Shown here in pieces: positions 1-9,208 of a DNA stretch of 64,000 bases. Position 1 is the stretch's first letter. The number at the start of each line of letters is the position of its first letter. The notes under the pieces are model-generated. The model worked only from the letters and a program-made list of their open reading frames with translations, had not been told where the DNA came from and did no database searches. The DNA lies in NCBI RefSeq assembly GCF_003330765.1, contig NZ_CP024903.1, forward strand, positions 434,001-498,000, read 5' to 3'. The DNA is from Burkholderia pyrrocinia. GTDB taxonomy: Bacteria; Pseudomonadota; Gammaproteobacteria; Burkholderiales; Burkholderiaceae. Position numbers and translations under genes: made by a program.

Positions 1-1209
1 GAACGACGCAAGGAAGGGCACAGCCTCGACGCGCCGTTCTATACGAGCGAGGACATCTTCGCGCTCGACATGGAGGCAATTTTCCGCCAGCACTGGATCC
101 AGGTGGCGATCGAGCCGGACATTCCGGAGCCGGGCGACTACGTGACCGTGGAACTGGGGAACGATTCGATCCTGATCGTGCGCGACGACGACATGGCGAT
201 CCGCGCGTTCCACAACGTGTGTCGTCACCGCGGCGCGCGCCTGTGCAACGAGGACAAAGGCTCGGTCGGCAACATCGTGTGTCCGTACCACAGCTGGACG
301 TACAACCTGACGGGCCAGCTGATGTTCGCCGAGCACATGGGCGAGAAGTTCGACCGCTGCAAGCACAGCCTGAAGTCGGTGCACGTCGAGAATCTCGCGG
401 GCCTGATCTTCGTCTGCCTTGCCGACGAGCCGCCGGTCGACTTCGCGAAGATGCGCGCCGAGATGGAGCCGTACCTGTTGCCGCACGACCTGCCGAGCAC
501 GAAGATCGCCGCACAGATCGACATCATCGAGGAAGGCAACTGGAAGCTCACGATGGAGAACAACCGCGAGTGCTATCACTGCGTCGCGAACCATCCGGAG
601 CTGACGATCTCGCTGTACGAATACGGCTTCGGCTACCAGCGTTCCGATGCGAATGCCGAAGGCATGGACGCGTTTGCGGAGACGTGCGTCAAGCGCGGGA
701 AGGAGTGGGCCGAGATGGGCCTGCCGTCCGCCGAGATCGAGAAGTTGCTCGACGTGACCGGTTTCCGCACGCAGCGCCTGCCGCTCGACCGCAGCGGCGA
801 ATCGCAGACGCTCGACGCGAAGGTCGCATCGAAGAAGCTGCTCGGCGGGTTCAACCAGGCCGACCTCGGCGGGCTGTCGTTCTGGACGCAGCCGAACTCG
901 TGGCACCACTTCATGAGCGATCACATCGTGACGTTCTCGGTGATCCCGCTGTCGGCCGGCAAGACGCTCGTGCGCACGAAGTGGCTCGTGCACAAGGACG
1001 CGAAGGAAGGCATCGACTACGACGTGAAGAACCTCACGGCCGTATGGAACGCAACCAACGACCAGGATCGCGCGCTCGTCGAATTCTCGCAGCGCGGTGC
1101 GACCAGCAGCGCGTACGAGCCGGGCCCGTATTCGCCGTTCACGGAAGGTCTGGTTGAAAAATTCTCGTCCTGGTACATCGGCCGGCTCGCCGAAAAAACC
1201 GGCGAATAG
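1..1209 (+). CDS. gbcA: Glycine betaine demethylase, Rieske oxygenase subunit GbcA (5' partial)
   Basis: This is the oxygenase component that oxidatively removes a methyl group from glycine betaine to give dimethylglycine and formaldehyde. The frame is open from base 1, and the residues encoded before the first in-window ATG (position 70) include RRKEGHSLDAPFYT, which reads as the normal GbcA N-terminus, so the true start lies left of the window. Counting from the ATG at 70, the Rieske [2Fe-2S] ligands are C51-x-H53 and C71-x2-H74. A mononuclear iron motif of the form NRECYHCVANH follows near residue 165. The reductase gene gbcB starts 29 bases downstream on the same strand, which supports an electron-transfer pair. 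Related Rieske enzymes act on other quaternary amines such as stachydrine or carnitine, but the betaine context favours GbcA. Confidence 0.88.
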   Translation, partial: ERRKEGHSLDAPFYTSEDIFALDMEAIFRQHWIQVAIEPDIPEPGDYVTVELGNDSILIVRDDDMAIRAFHNVCRHRGARLCNEDKGSVGNIVCPYHSWTYNLTGQLMFAEHMGEKFDRCKHSLKSVHVENLAGLIFVCLADEPPVDFAKMRAEMEPYLLPHDLPSTKIAAQIDIIEEGNWKLTMENNRECYHCVANHPELTISLYEYGFGYQRSDANAEGMDAFAETCVKRGKEWAEMGLPSAEIEKLLDVTGFRTQRLPLDRSGESQTLDAKVASKKLLGGFNQADLGGLSFWTQPNSWHHFMSDHIVTFSVIPLSAGKTLVRTKWLVHKDAKEGIDYDVKNLTAVWNATNDQDRALVEFSQRGATSSAYEPGPYSPFTEGLVEKFSSWYIGRLAEKTGE

Positions 1210-1238
1210 TATCCAGCAGCGAATTAGCGGAGCAAGAC

Positions 1239-2387
1239 ATGATGCGAGATGCGGCCAATTTCGAGCCGACGGACAGCCGGGTGACGCGCCCGGCGTTCTG
1301 GAACGCCCTTCCCGAGCGCTGGACGAGCGACGTCGAGGAAACGCTGGTGTGCTGCCAGGTGCGGCAGGAAACGCACGACGTGAAGAGCTTCTTCTTTCGT
1401 TCGCCGCAGGGCCGCGCGTTCTCGTTCGAGCCCGGGCAGTTCCTTACGCTCGAGCTCGACATCGACGGCGAGACGATCAACCGTTGCTACACGATCTCGT
1501 CGTCGCCCGCACGGCCGCATACGGTGTCGATCACGGTCAAGCGCGTGCCGGGCGGCAAGGTGTCGAACTGGCTGCACGACAACCTGCAACCGGGCGCGCC
1601 GGTGCGCGTGCTCGGCCCGGCCGGCGAATTCACGTGCGCGCGGCATCCGGCGCGCAAGTACCTGTTCCTGTCGGCCGGTTCGGGCGTCACGCCGCTGATG
1701 TCGATGAGCCGCGCGCACCATGATCTCGCCGAGGATCGCGACATCCTGTTCGTGCACAGCGCGCGCACACCCGACGACATCATCTTCGCGCGCGAGCTCG
1801 ACCTGATCGCGTCGAATCATACGAATTTCCGCACGTCGTTCGTCGTCGAGCGCGTGGGCGCACGCACGAACTGGCCGGGCGTCACGGGCTTCCTGACGCT
1901 GCCGCTGCTGAAGCTGATCGCGCCGGATTTCATGGAACGCGAGATCTTCACGTGCGGCCCCGCGCCGTACATGAAGGCCGTGCGCGACCTGCTCGACGAA
2001 GGCGGTTTCGACCGCAAGCAGTATCACGAGGAGAGCTTCTCGTTCGAGACGCTCGCGCAGACCGCGAGCGACGAATTGCTCGCCGATCTCGCGCCGCCGG
2101 CCGAAGGCGGCGACGCAACGACGAAGCAATACACGGTCAGCTTCGCGAAGAGCAACCGCGAGATCGCGTGCGGCTCGGCGCAGCACGTGCTCGACGCGGC
2201 GCGCCAGTCAGGCGTGCGGCTGCCAGCGTCGTGCACGCAGGGCATGTGCGGCACCTGCAAGGTGAAGCTCGTGTCGGGGCAGGTCGACATGAAACACAAC
2301 GGCGGCATCCGCCAGCGCGAGATCGACCAGGGGATGGTATTGCTGTGCTGCAGCAAGCCGCTGTCCGATCTCGTGATCGACAAGTAG
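1239..2387 (+). CDS. gbcB: Glycine betaine demethylase, reductase subunit GbcB
   Basis: This is a 382-residue ferredoxin-reductase-type flavoprotein expected to pass electrons from NAD(P)H through FAD and a plant-type [2Fe-2S] cluster to GbcA. The FAD-binding RxYTISSSP-like stretch is at residues 82-90, a nucleotide-binding region with GSGVTPLM is at about 148-155, and a CGPAPYM motif follows near 239. The C-terminal ferredoxin domain carries C332, C337, C340 and C370. The ATG at 1239 is preceded by a GGAG-type ribosome site (gcggagcaagac). The gene lies directly after gbcA in the same direction, so the two are probably cotranscribed. Confidence 0.88.
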   Translation: MMRDAANFEPTDSRVTRPAFWNALPERWTSDVEETLVCCQVRQETHDVKSFFFRSPQGRAFSFEPGQFLTLELDIDGETINRCYTISSSPARPHTVSITVKRVPGGKVSNWLHDNLQPGAPVRVLGPAGEFTCARHPARKYLFLSAGSGVTPLMSMSRAHHDLAEDRDILFVHSARTPDDIIFARELDLIASNHTNFRTSFVVERVGARTNWPGVTGFLTLPLLKLIAPDFMEREIFTCGPAPYMKAVRDLLDEGGFDRKQYHEESFSFETLAQTASDELLADLAPPAEGGDATTKQYTVSFAKSNREIACGSAQHVLDAARQSGVRLPASCTQGMCGTCKVKLVSGQVDMKHNGGIRQREIDQGMVLLCCSKPLSDLVIDK

Positions 2388-2405
2388 TCTGAACACGCCA
2401 TCGGC

Positions 2406-2430
2406 TGTCCGGGGGCGTCGCCTCCGGACA
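2406..2430 (+). other. Stem-loop between gbcB and the binding-protein gene
   Basis: The arms TGTCCGGGGGC and GCCTCCGGACA form an 11-bp stem with one G-U pair around a 3-base loop. No T-run follows, so it looks more like an mRNA-stabilising or attenuating hairpin between gbcB and the downstream binding-protein gene than a standard intrinsic terminator. Confidence 0.45.
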
Positions 2431-2520
2431 AGCATCCGTCGGAAAACAACGATACCGCGGATTTGTGGTTGAAGAACCTAGAGAGACCACGCGCGCAGGC
2501 GCATATCAAGGAGATCGACC

Positions 2521-3381
2521 ATGAAACTTTTCGGAAAACTGTTGTGGGCCGGCGCACTGTCGGCGATGGTACTGAGCGCGTCGGCGCTCGCCGATACGAA
2601 GCCGACGCTGAAGATCGGCTACGTCGAAGGCTGGGACGACAGCGTCGCGACGTCGAACGTCGCGGCCCGCGTCATCGAGAAGAAGCTCGGCTACCAGGTC
2701 AAGCTCGTGCCGGTCGCCGCCGGGATCATGTGGCAAGGCGTGGCGCGCGGCGATCTCGACGCGACGCTGTCCGCCTGGCTGCCGGTGACGCACGGCTCGT
2801 ACTGGGATGAGTACAAGACCAAGGTCGTCGATGTCGGCGCGAATTTCCCGGATGCGAAGATCGGCCTGATCGTGCCGGAGTACGTGAAGGCAAAGAGCAT
2901 CGACGACCTGAACGCGGAGAAGAGCAGTTTCGGCGGCCGGATCGTCGGTATCGACGCGGGCGCCGGCGTGATGCGCAAGACCGACGAAGCGATCAAGAGC
3001 TACGGGCTGAGCTACACGCTGATGCCGAGCTCGGGCAGTGCGATGACGGCCGAGCTGTCGCGTTCGGTCAATGCGAACAAGCCGGTCATCGTGACCGGCT
3101 GGGCGCCGCACTGGATGTTCGCGAAATGGAAGCTGCGCTTCCTCGAGGATCCGAAGAAGGTGTTCGGCGGCGCCGAGCATGTCGACAGCGTCGTGAATCC
3201 GTCGCTCGAAACGAAGGCCAAGCCGGTCGTCGCGTTCCTGAAGAAATTCCAGTGGAAGCCGGGTGAAATCGACAGCGTGATGCTGGCGATCCAGAACGGC
3301 TCGAAGCCGGAAGCGGCCGCCGACGCGTGGATCGCCGCGCATGCCGACCGCGTGAATTCGTGGACGGAAGGCGCACAGTAA
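2521..3381 (+). CDS. Glycine betaine-type ABC substrate-binding protein (OpuAC family)
   Basis: This 286-residue periplasmic protein has a Sec signal peptide ending near ASALA-D (about residues 1-24). The rest reads as an OpuAC/ProX-type quaternary-amine-binding fold: GYVEGWDDS near the N-terminus, a WLPVTHGSYWDEY segment near residues 87-99, and GWAPHWMFAKWKLRFLED near 193-210. The start is set by a strong AAGGAG site (aaggagatcgacc). It follows gbcAB on the same strand, so glycine betaine or a close analogue is the likely ligand. No ATPase or permease gene accompanies it in the window; in Pseudomonas such single binding proteins share a central ATPase/permease pair. Confidence 0.82.
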   Translation: MKLFGKLLWAGALSAMVLSASALADTKPTLKIGYVEGWDDSVATSNVAARVIEKKLGYQVKLVPVAAGIMWQGVARGDLDATLSAWLPVTHGSYWDEYKTKVVDVGANFPDAKIGLIVPEYVKAKSIDDLNAEKSSFGGRIVGIDAGAGVMRKTDEAIKSYGLSYTLMPSSGSAMTAELSRSVNANKPVIVTGWAPHWMFAKWKLRFLEDPKKVFGGAEHVDSVVNPSLETKAKPVVAFLKKFQWKPGEIDSVMLAIQNGSKPEAAADAWIAAHADRVNSWTEGAQ

Positions 3382-3609
3382 GCACCCAACGATACGTCTT
3401 GCGAAGCATCATAAAAAACGCGCCGGGAATGGCATGCAGTAATCCGAAATAATCGTGATGAAATGCGGCCATATCCCGGCATTCTTTTGCTGATTCTGCA
3501 AAAAATCGCGTAAGTTGTTACACTACGGCCCTTATGCGGAGGCGTCACAGCTTTGCATGGGACCAGAGTAAGCGATAAAGCGCTAACACTGATCGACAGG
3601 AGGAATTGG

Positions 3610-5265
3610 ATGAGTCAGGCAGGACTGCGTGCGAACCGCACCAGTGATGTTGAGGCAACCATCTCACATGATTCGACGGGCCACACGCTGCATCGTGGCC
3701 TGACTTGGAAAGACGCATTTTGGGTAACGAGCGGCGTGCCGGCAGGCGTGCTGTTCACGATCGGCGGCGTATGCGCGACGATCGGCCAGCCCGCGTGGGC
3801 GATCTGGATCGCCGCGATCACGATGGGGCTGGTTCAAAGCGCGACTTATGCGGAAATCTCCGGGCTATTTCCCCATAAATCGGGCGGCGCGTCGGTATAT
3901 GGCGCGATCGGCTGGGTCCGTTACAGCAAGCTGATTGCCCCGGTTTCCGTGTGGTGCAACTGGCTCGCGTGGTCGCCGATGCTTGCGCTCGGCTGCGGCC
4001 TCGCGGCGAGCTACGCGCTCACGAGTCTCTTTCCCGCCAACGCGGCGGTGCTGCACTGGCAGCTCAAGGTTGCGGATCTCGGGTTCATCAAGCCGGGTCT
4101 GTCCCTGCGGATCAACGCGACGTTCATCATTGCGGCGATCCTGCTTCTCATCACGTTCAAACTTCAGCACAGCGGTGCATCGAAGGCTGCGCGCACGCAG
4201 CGCATTCTCGGCATCGCATCGCTCACGCCGCTGCTGATCGTCGGCATTGTGCCGTTCGTCACCGGCGACGTGCCGATGTCGAACCTGCTCCCGCTGCTGC
4301 CGCTCGGTCGCGACGCGCACGGCAACCTCACGGCCGCGACTTTCGGCTCGTGGAACGGGCAGGGCGTCACGATGGCGCTCGGCGCGATGTTCATGGCCGG
4401 CTGGGCGTCGTACGGCTTCGAGACGGCCGTCTGCTACACGCGCGAATTCCGCGATCCGCGGCGCGACACCGCGAAGGCGATTTTCTGGTCGGGCGCGCTG
4501 TGCCTCGTCGTAATGACGCTGGTGCCGCTCGCGTTCCAGGGCGCGCTCGGCACGCAGGCGATGCTCGATCCGTCGATCGGTGACGGCACCGGTGTGGCGG
4601 CTGCGATGGCGAAGATCGTCGGCGGCGGCGCGTGGGTCGCGAATGCAGTCGTCGTGATGCTGATGCTGTCGATCCTGCTGATCGTGATGACGTCGATGAT
4701 GGGCTCGTCGCGCACGCTGTACCAGGCATCGGTCGACGGCTGGCTGCCGAAGTACCTGTCGCACGTGAACGAGCACGGCTCGCCCACGCGCGCGATGTGG
4801 ACCGATCTCGGCTTCAACCTCGTGTTGCTGATGATGTCGGACTACATGACGGTGCTGTCGATCTCGAACGTCTGCTACATGCTGTTCGTATTCCTGAATC
4901 TTCAGTCGGGCTGGATCCACCGGATGGATCGCGGCAACTGGGATCGGCCGTTCCGCTGCCCGACGTGGCTGCTCGTCGGCGGCTCGATCTGCGGCTACGC
5001 GAACCTCGTCTATGTCGGCGCCGGCGCGAACCTGCAGGGCGAGGGCACGCTGCGCAACGGGCTGATCGCGATGCTGCTGATCGTGCCGGTCTTCCTGTTC
5101 CGCCACTACTGGCAGGATCGCGGCCGTTTCCCGGCGCAGATGCAGCGCGACATGGAACTCGAAGTGCCGAAGCGCGCCATGTGGCTGAGTCTGATGCCTT
5201 ACGCGGCGCTGATCGGCGCAGGGCTGACGATCTGGTTGTCGTATTACCTTGCGTGGGTGAAGTGA
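3610..5265 (+). CDS. APC-superfamily amino acid/amine permease
   Basis: This 551-residue polytopic inner-membrane protein has about twelve hydrophobic segments. Features typical of the amino acid-polyamine-organocation family include an early WVTSGVPAGVLFTIGG helix and a helix with MAGWASYGFETAVCY. The ATG at 3610 is preceded by a near-perfect AGGAGG (gacaggaggaattgg), so I prefer it to an in-frame TTG at 3553. It sits between the betaine genes and the convergent purU and probably imports an amine or amino acid linked to that pathway; ethanolamine, sarcosine or a related compound are guesses. Substrate not determinable from sequence. Confidence 0.75.
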   Translation: MSQAGLRANRTSDVEATISHDSTGHTLHRGLTWKDAFWVTSGVPAGVLFTIGGVCATIGQPAWAIWIAAITMGLVQSATYAEISGLFPHKSGGASVYGAIGWVRYSKLIAPVSVWCNWLAWSPMLALGCGLAASYALTSLFPANAAVLHWQLKVADLGFIKPGLSLRINATFIIAAILLLITFKLQHSGASKAARTQRILGIASLTPLLIVGIVPFVTGDVPMSNLLPLLPLGRDAHGNLTAATFGSWNGQGVTMALGAMFMAGWASYGFETAVCYTREFRDPRRDTAKAIFWSGALCLVVMTLVPLAFQGALGTQAMLDPSIGDGTGVAAAMAKIVGGGAWVANAVVVMLMLSILLIVMTSMMGSSRTLYQASVDGWLPKYLSHVNEHGSPTRAMWTDLGFNLVLLMMSDYMTVLSISNVCYMLFVFLNLQSGWIHRMDRGNWDRPFRCPTWLLVGGSICGYANLVYVGAGANLQGEGTLRNGLIAMLLIVPVFLFRHYWQDRGRFPAQMQRDMELEVPKRAMWLSLMPYAALIGAGLTIWLSYYLAWVK

Positions 5266-5355
5266 CGATGTAACGCCTGCGTTGCCGCACGCGACGGCCC
5301 CGGAAACCGCACACGGGGCCGTCGCACGAAGCGGCATGTGCAACGCGGTCACACG

Positions 5356-5397
5356 AAAAAGGCCCGACCGGCATCTACCTGCCGGTCGGGCCTTTTT
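5356..5397. terminator. Bidirectional intrinsic terminator between permease and purU
   Basis: A perfect hairpin with arms AAAAAGGCCCGACCGGCA and its complement surrounds the 6-base loop tctacc. It carries an A-run on the left and a T-run on the right, so it can stop transcription from both convergent genes. Confidence 0.9.
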
Positions 5398-5432
5398 CGT
5401 TGCCTTCGCGTTTGAACGAACGCGCTGCGTGC

Positions 5433-6311
5433 TTACGAAAACACCACCGTCCGATCCCCGTTCAGAAACACGCGCCGCTCGATGAACGCCTTCACGGCGC
5501 GCGCAAGCGTGATCGATTCGACGTCACGTCCCACCGCGAGCAGTTGCTCGGGACGCAGCGCATGATCGACGCGTTCGACGACCTGCTCGATGATCGGGCC
5601 TTCGTCGAGATCGTCGGTGACGAAGTGTGCGGTCGCGCCGATCAGTTTCACGCCGCGCGTGTGCGCCTGGTGATACGGCTTCGCACCCTTGAAGCCGGGC
5701 AGGAACGAATGATGGATGTTAATCGCGCGGTGCGCGAGCTTCGCGCTCGTCTCCTGCGACAGCACCTGCATGTAGCGCGCGAGGATCACAAGCTCGGCGC
5801 CGCTCGACTCGAAGAAGTCGAGCCACTGCGCTTCCTGCTGCGCCTTGGTGTCGGCCGTGATCGGGAAGTGCCGGAACGGCAACCCGTGCTGCGCGGCGAG
5901 CGGCTCGAAGTCGGGGTGGTTCGACACGATGCCGACGATATCCATCTTCAGTTCGCCCATCCGCCAGCGGAACAGCAGGTCCGCGAGGCAGTGCTCGAGC
6001 TTCGACACCATGATCAGCACTTTCGGCCGCGCGTTCACGTCGTGGATCGCCCATTGCATGTCGCCACCGCCCAGGCCGGCCGCGATCGGCGCGAATTCCT
6101 GGCGCAGCGCGTCGATCTGCAGCGTCTCATCCGTCGGATGAAAGACGCAGCGAACGAAGAAGCGGTTGCTGAGATCGTCGTCGAACACGTTCAGCGCATC
6201 GACATAGCAGCGATGGCGATCGAGGAAGCCGACGACGGCGGCGACCTGGCCGGCCGCGCTCGGGCACGACAGTGTCAGGACGAATTGATCGGGGCGGTGC
6301 TCGGCGGACAT
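5433..6311 (-). CDS. purU: Formyltetrahydrofolate deformylase
   Basis: This 292-residue enzyme hydrolyses 10-formyl-tetrahydrofolate to formate and tetrahydrofolate. An N-terminal ACT domain (about residues 8-90, starting QFVLTLSCPSAAGQVAAVV) precedes a formyltransferase-type catalytic domain with INIHHSFLPGFKGAKPYHQA near 195-215 and a GATAHFV motif, both hallmarks of PurU. An AGGAG-like site (ccgaggagtctc) precedes the ATG at 6311. A purU copy beside betaine catabolism fits a role in recycling folate loaded with one-carbon units from demethylation of dimethylglycine and sarcosine. Confidence 0.9.
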   Translation of the reverse strand: MSAEHRPDQFVLTLSCPSAAGQVAAVVGFLDRHRCYVDALNVFDDDLSNRFFVRCVFHPTDETLQIDALRQEFAPIAAGLGGGDMQWAIHDVNARPKVLIMVSKLEHCLADLLFRWRMGELKMDIVGIVSNHPDFEPLAAQHGLPFRHFPITADTKAQQEAQWLDFFESSGAELVILARYMQVLSQETSAKLAHRAINIHHSFLPGFKGAKPYHQAHTRGVKLIGATAHFVTDDLDEGPIIEQVVERVDHALRPEQLLAVGRDVESITLARAVKAFIERRVFLNGDRTVVFS

Positions 6312-6481
6312 GAGACTCCTCGGTTGGCATGGGGCGCACGGCCGTGCGGCGGCGCACGAAAGCGCTGCGCCGCTCGGGTAGCGGGAGGCTCAAGTAAATC
6401 AGGACGATTTCGGGGAGGATAGAACCAACGCGCCGTGTGGCTGGTATCGGCACGCCAGCGCGCATGGGCGGGGCCGGTGGG

Positions 6482-7387
6482 TCACGCTTGCGCGCACGCG
6501 TCGAGCAGCCAGCGCCGGAACACGTGGGTCGCGTCCGGCTCGGGCCGCTGCGGCGGCCGCACCAGGAAGTAGCCGCGCGACGTAACGACAGGCGCGTCGA
6601 CGAGCTTCACGAGCTGGCCGGACGCGACGAGTTCGTCGACGAGCGGCGACCAGCCGAGCGCGACGCCTTCGCCGAGCAGCGCCGCGTGGATCACGAGCGC
6701 GTAGCTGTTGAAGGTCACGCCGCGCGCGGCAGCCGGCGCGTCGAGGCCGTGCGCGTCGAACCAGCCGGACCACGACAGCCAGCGCTCGGGGCGCGTCGGC
6801 TGCACGTGCAGCAGCGGCAGTGCGTGCAGATCGTCGGCCCGCGCGACGTGCGGGTGCGCATCGCGGAACGCGGGCGAACACACGGGTGTGACGGATTCCG
6901 GAAAGAGCCGCGCGGCCGTGCACGACGGCCAGTGGCCGTCGCCGAACAGGATCGCGATGTCGCCGTGGTCGCGTTGGGCGTCGTAATCCTGTGACGTGAC
7001 GACGCGCACGTCGACATCCGGCATCACGCGTTTCAGGCCGGCCAGGCGCGGCATCAGCCAGTAGGTCGCGAAGCCGAAGTCGGTGACGATCGTGAGCGCG
7101 CCGTGCTCGCGGCGCGCGCGCAGCGTCGCGGTGGCGCCGCGCAGCGTGTCGAGGCTCACGCGCACGGCTTCGTACAGGCACTGGCCGTCGCTCGTCAGCG
7201 TGACGCCGCGCGGGCTGCGCTCGAACAGCGGCACGCCGAGTTCGGCCTCGAGCTGGAACACCTGCTGGCTCACGGCCGGCTGTGTCGAGCCGAGCTCGCG
7301 CGCGGCGGCCGTGAAGCTCGCGAGCCGGGCGGCCGATTCGAACGCGCGCAGCGCCTGCATTGACGGTAACGGTTCGGGTTTCGACAT
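6482..7387 (-). CDS. LysR-family regulator of choline-sulfate use
   Basis: This is a 301-residue LysR-type regulator: an N-terminal winged HTH (AFESAARLASFTAAARELGS, about residues 15-34, then TQPAVSQQVFQLE) followed by a substrate-binding effector domain. The ATG at 7387 (MSKPEPLPSMQ) follows a gaggggctt ribosome site and gives the usual family length; an upstream in-frame start at 7474 would add an unusual 29-residue extension. It is divergent from the choline-sulfatase gene across a 240-bp spacer, the standard position for a LysR activator of the neighbouring operon. The family resembles the choline-sulfate-utilisation regulators found beside betC; the inducer is inferred. Confidence 0.82.
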   Translation of the reverse strand: MSKPEPLPSMQALRAFESAARLASFTAAARELGSTQPAVSQQVFQLEAELGVPLFERSPRGVTLTSDGQCLYEAVRVSLDTLRGATATLRARREHGALTIVTDFGFATYWLMPRLAGLKRVMPDVDVRVVTSQDYDAQRDHGDIAILFGDGHWPSCTAARLFPESVTPVCSPAFRDAHPHVARADDLHALPLLHVQPTRPERWLSWSGWFDAHGLDAPAAARGVTFNSYALVIHAALLGEGVALGWSPLVDELVASGQLVKLVDAPVVTSRGYFLVRPPQRPEPDATHVFRRWLLDACAQA

Positions 7388-7627
7388 AAGCCCCTCTAAT
7401 GGCCCCATAAGGGCCGGACGCCTTCCCGCCTGAATTCGGGCGGGCGATAGTGCATCGGACGGCATGGCACGCAAGCTTCACGGCCGCTGCGCAAGGCCTT
7501 CCACGATTCTAGTCAGTCGCGGCAGGCACGCGCGGCACTTTCTTCGGGCCGCATCCGTCATGCCGGACGTCTCGCTGCCCGAGCGGCGCGCCGTTCCATT
7601 CGAACACCGCTTTCCTCACGACCGCCG
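7388..7627. promoter_or_regulatory. Divergent control region between the LysR gene and betC
   Basis: This 240-bp spacer separates two divergent starts and should hold both promoters and the LysR site. Visible inverted repeats are CCCGCC (7425-7430) with GGCGGG (7439-7444), and a GGCCC/GGGCC pair near 7402-7415. No convincing -35/-10 pair could be assigned by eye. Confidence 0.35.
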
Positions 7628-9163
7628 ATGACGAACCCGACACCCAACATTCTGATCCTGATGGCCGACCAGCTCACGCCGTTCGCGCTGCCGGCGTACG
7701 GCAACCGCGTCGCGCGCACGCCGACGCTCGACCGGCTCGCCGCGCAAGGCGTGGTGTTCGACGCCGCGTACTGCGCGAGCCCGCTGTGCGCGCCGTCGCG
7801 TTTCTCGCTGCTGACCGGCAAGCTGCCGTCGGGGATCGGCGCCTACGATAACGCCGCCGAATTGCCGGCGCAAACACTGACGTTCGCGCACTACCTGCGC
7901 GCGGGCGGCTACCGGACCATGCTGTCCGGCAAGATGCACTTCTGCGGGCCCGACCAGTTGCACGGCTTCGAGGAGCGGCTCACGACCGACATCTATCCGG
8001 CCGATTTCGGCTGGGTGCCCGACTGGGACAGCCCGACGGAGCGGCCGAGCTGGTATCACAACATGAGTTCGGTGCTCGAGGCGGGCCCGTGCGTGCGCAC
8101 CAACCAGCTCGATTTCGACGACGAAGTCACGTTCGCCGCGAAACAGAAGCTGTACGACGTCGCGCGCGAGCGCGCGGCCGGGCACGATGCGCGGCCGTTC
8201 TGCATGGTCGTGTCGTTGACTCATCCGCACGATCCGTACGCGATCACGCGCGAATACTGGGACCTGTACCGCGACGAAGAGATCGACATGCCGGCCGTGC
8301 GCGTCGATGCAGCGGACAGAGACCCGCATTCGCAGCGGCTGCGCTTCGTCTGCGAGAGCGACCGCACGCCGCCCACCGACGCGCAGGTCCGCGCCGCGCG
8401 CCGCGCGTACTACGGCGCGACGTCCTACGTCGATACGCAGTTCGGCAGCGTGCTGGCCGCGCTCGAGCAATGCGGATTCGCCGACGACACGATCGTGATC
8501 GTCACGTCCGACCATGGCGACATGCTCGGCGAGCGCGGGCTCTGGTACAAGATGACGTTCTTCGAAGGCGGCTGCCGCGTGCCGCTGATCGTCCATGCGC
8601 CGGGCCGCTTCGGCGCCGCACGCGTGCGCGGGCCCGTGTCGCACGTCGACCTGCTGCCGACGCTCGTCGACCTGGCCGGTGCCGCACCGGCCGGCGGCTG
8701 GCCGGACCCGGTCGATGGCGCGAGCCTCGTGCCGCATCTGCACGGCATGCCCGCGCACGACGTCGCGCTCGGCGAATACCTCGCGGAAGGTGCGGTCGCG
8801 CCGGTCGTGATGATCCGCCGCGGCGACTGGAAGTACGTGCATTGCCCGGCCGATCCCGACCAGCTCTACAACCTCGCCGACGACCCGCGCGAGCTGACGA
8901 ACCTGGCCGGCTCGCCGGAAGCCGCCGACGTGCTCGCGGCGTTCCGAACGCAAGCCGCGCAGCGCTGGAACCTGCCCGAGCTGGACCGGCAGGTGCGCGC
9001 GAGCCAGCGGCGCCGGCGCTTCCATTACGCGGCGACGACGCAGGGCCGCATCCAGGCGTGGGACTGGCAGCCGTTCACCGACGCGAGCCAGCGTTACATG
9101 CGCAATCACATCGAACTCGACACGCTCGAGGCGATGGCGCGCTTTCCGCGCGTCGGGCGCTGA
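7628..9163 (+). CDS. betC: Choline-sulfatase
   Basis: This 511-residue type I sulfatase hydrolyses choline-O-sulfate to choline and sulfate. The metal-binding start NILILMADQ is at residues 7-15, and the sulfatase signature C54-A-P-S-R (inside SPLCAPSRFSLLTG) supplies the cysteine matured to formylglycine. SDHGDMLGERGLWYK near residues 294-308 is the second conserved sulfatase segment. The C-terminus (about 450-511) has the extra tail seen in choline sulfatases. It has no signal peptide, consistent with a cytoplasmic enzyme. It is followed 45 bases later by a choline-binding protein gene and is divergent from a LysR regulator: the classic choline-sulfate cluster. Confidence 0.93.
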   Translation: MTNPTPNILILMADQLTPFALPAYGNRVARTPTLDRLAAQGVVFDAAYCASPLCAPSRFSLLTGKLPSGIGAYDNAAELPAQTLTFAHYLRAGGYRTMLSGKMHFCGPDQLHGFEERLTTDIYPADFGWVPDWDSPTERPSWYHNMSSVLEAGPCVRTNQLDFDDEVTFAAKQKLYDVARERAAGHDARPFCMVVSLTHPHDPYAITREYWDLYRDEEIDMPAVRVDAADRDPHSQRLRFVCESDRTPPTDAQVRAARRAYYGATSYVDTQFGSVLAALEQCGFADDTIVIVTSDHGDMLGERGLWYKMTFFEGGCRVPLIVHAPGRFGAARVRGPVSHVDLLPTLVDLAGAAPAGGWPDPVDGASLVPHLHGMPAHDVALGEYLAEGAVAPVVMIRRGDWKYVHCPADPDQLYNLADDPRELTNLAGSPEAADVLAAFRTQAAQRWNLPELDRQVRASQRRRRFHYAATTQGRIQAWDWQPFTDASQRYMRNHIELDTLEAMARFPRVGR

Positions 9164-9208
9164 GCGTCCCGCATCGCGATCATTGACGAACGACGGAGGA
9201 GGCTGGCG

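Noticed and set aside
3553..3609. An earlier TTG start for the APC permease
   Set aside because: The ATG at 3610 has a near-perfect AGGAGG site and the upstream residues look unlike a transporter N-terminus.
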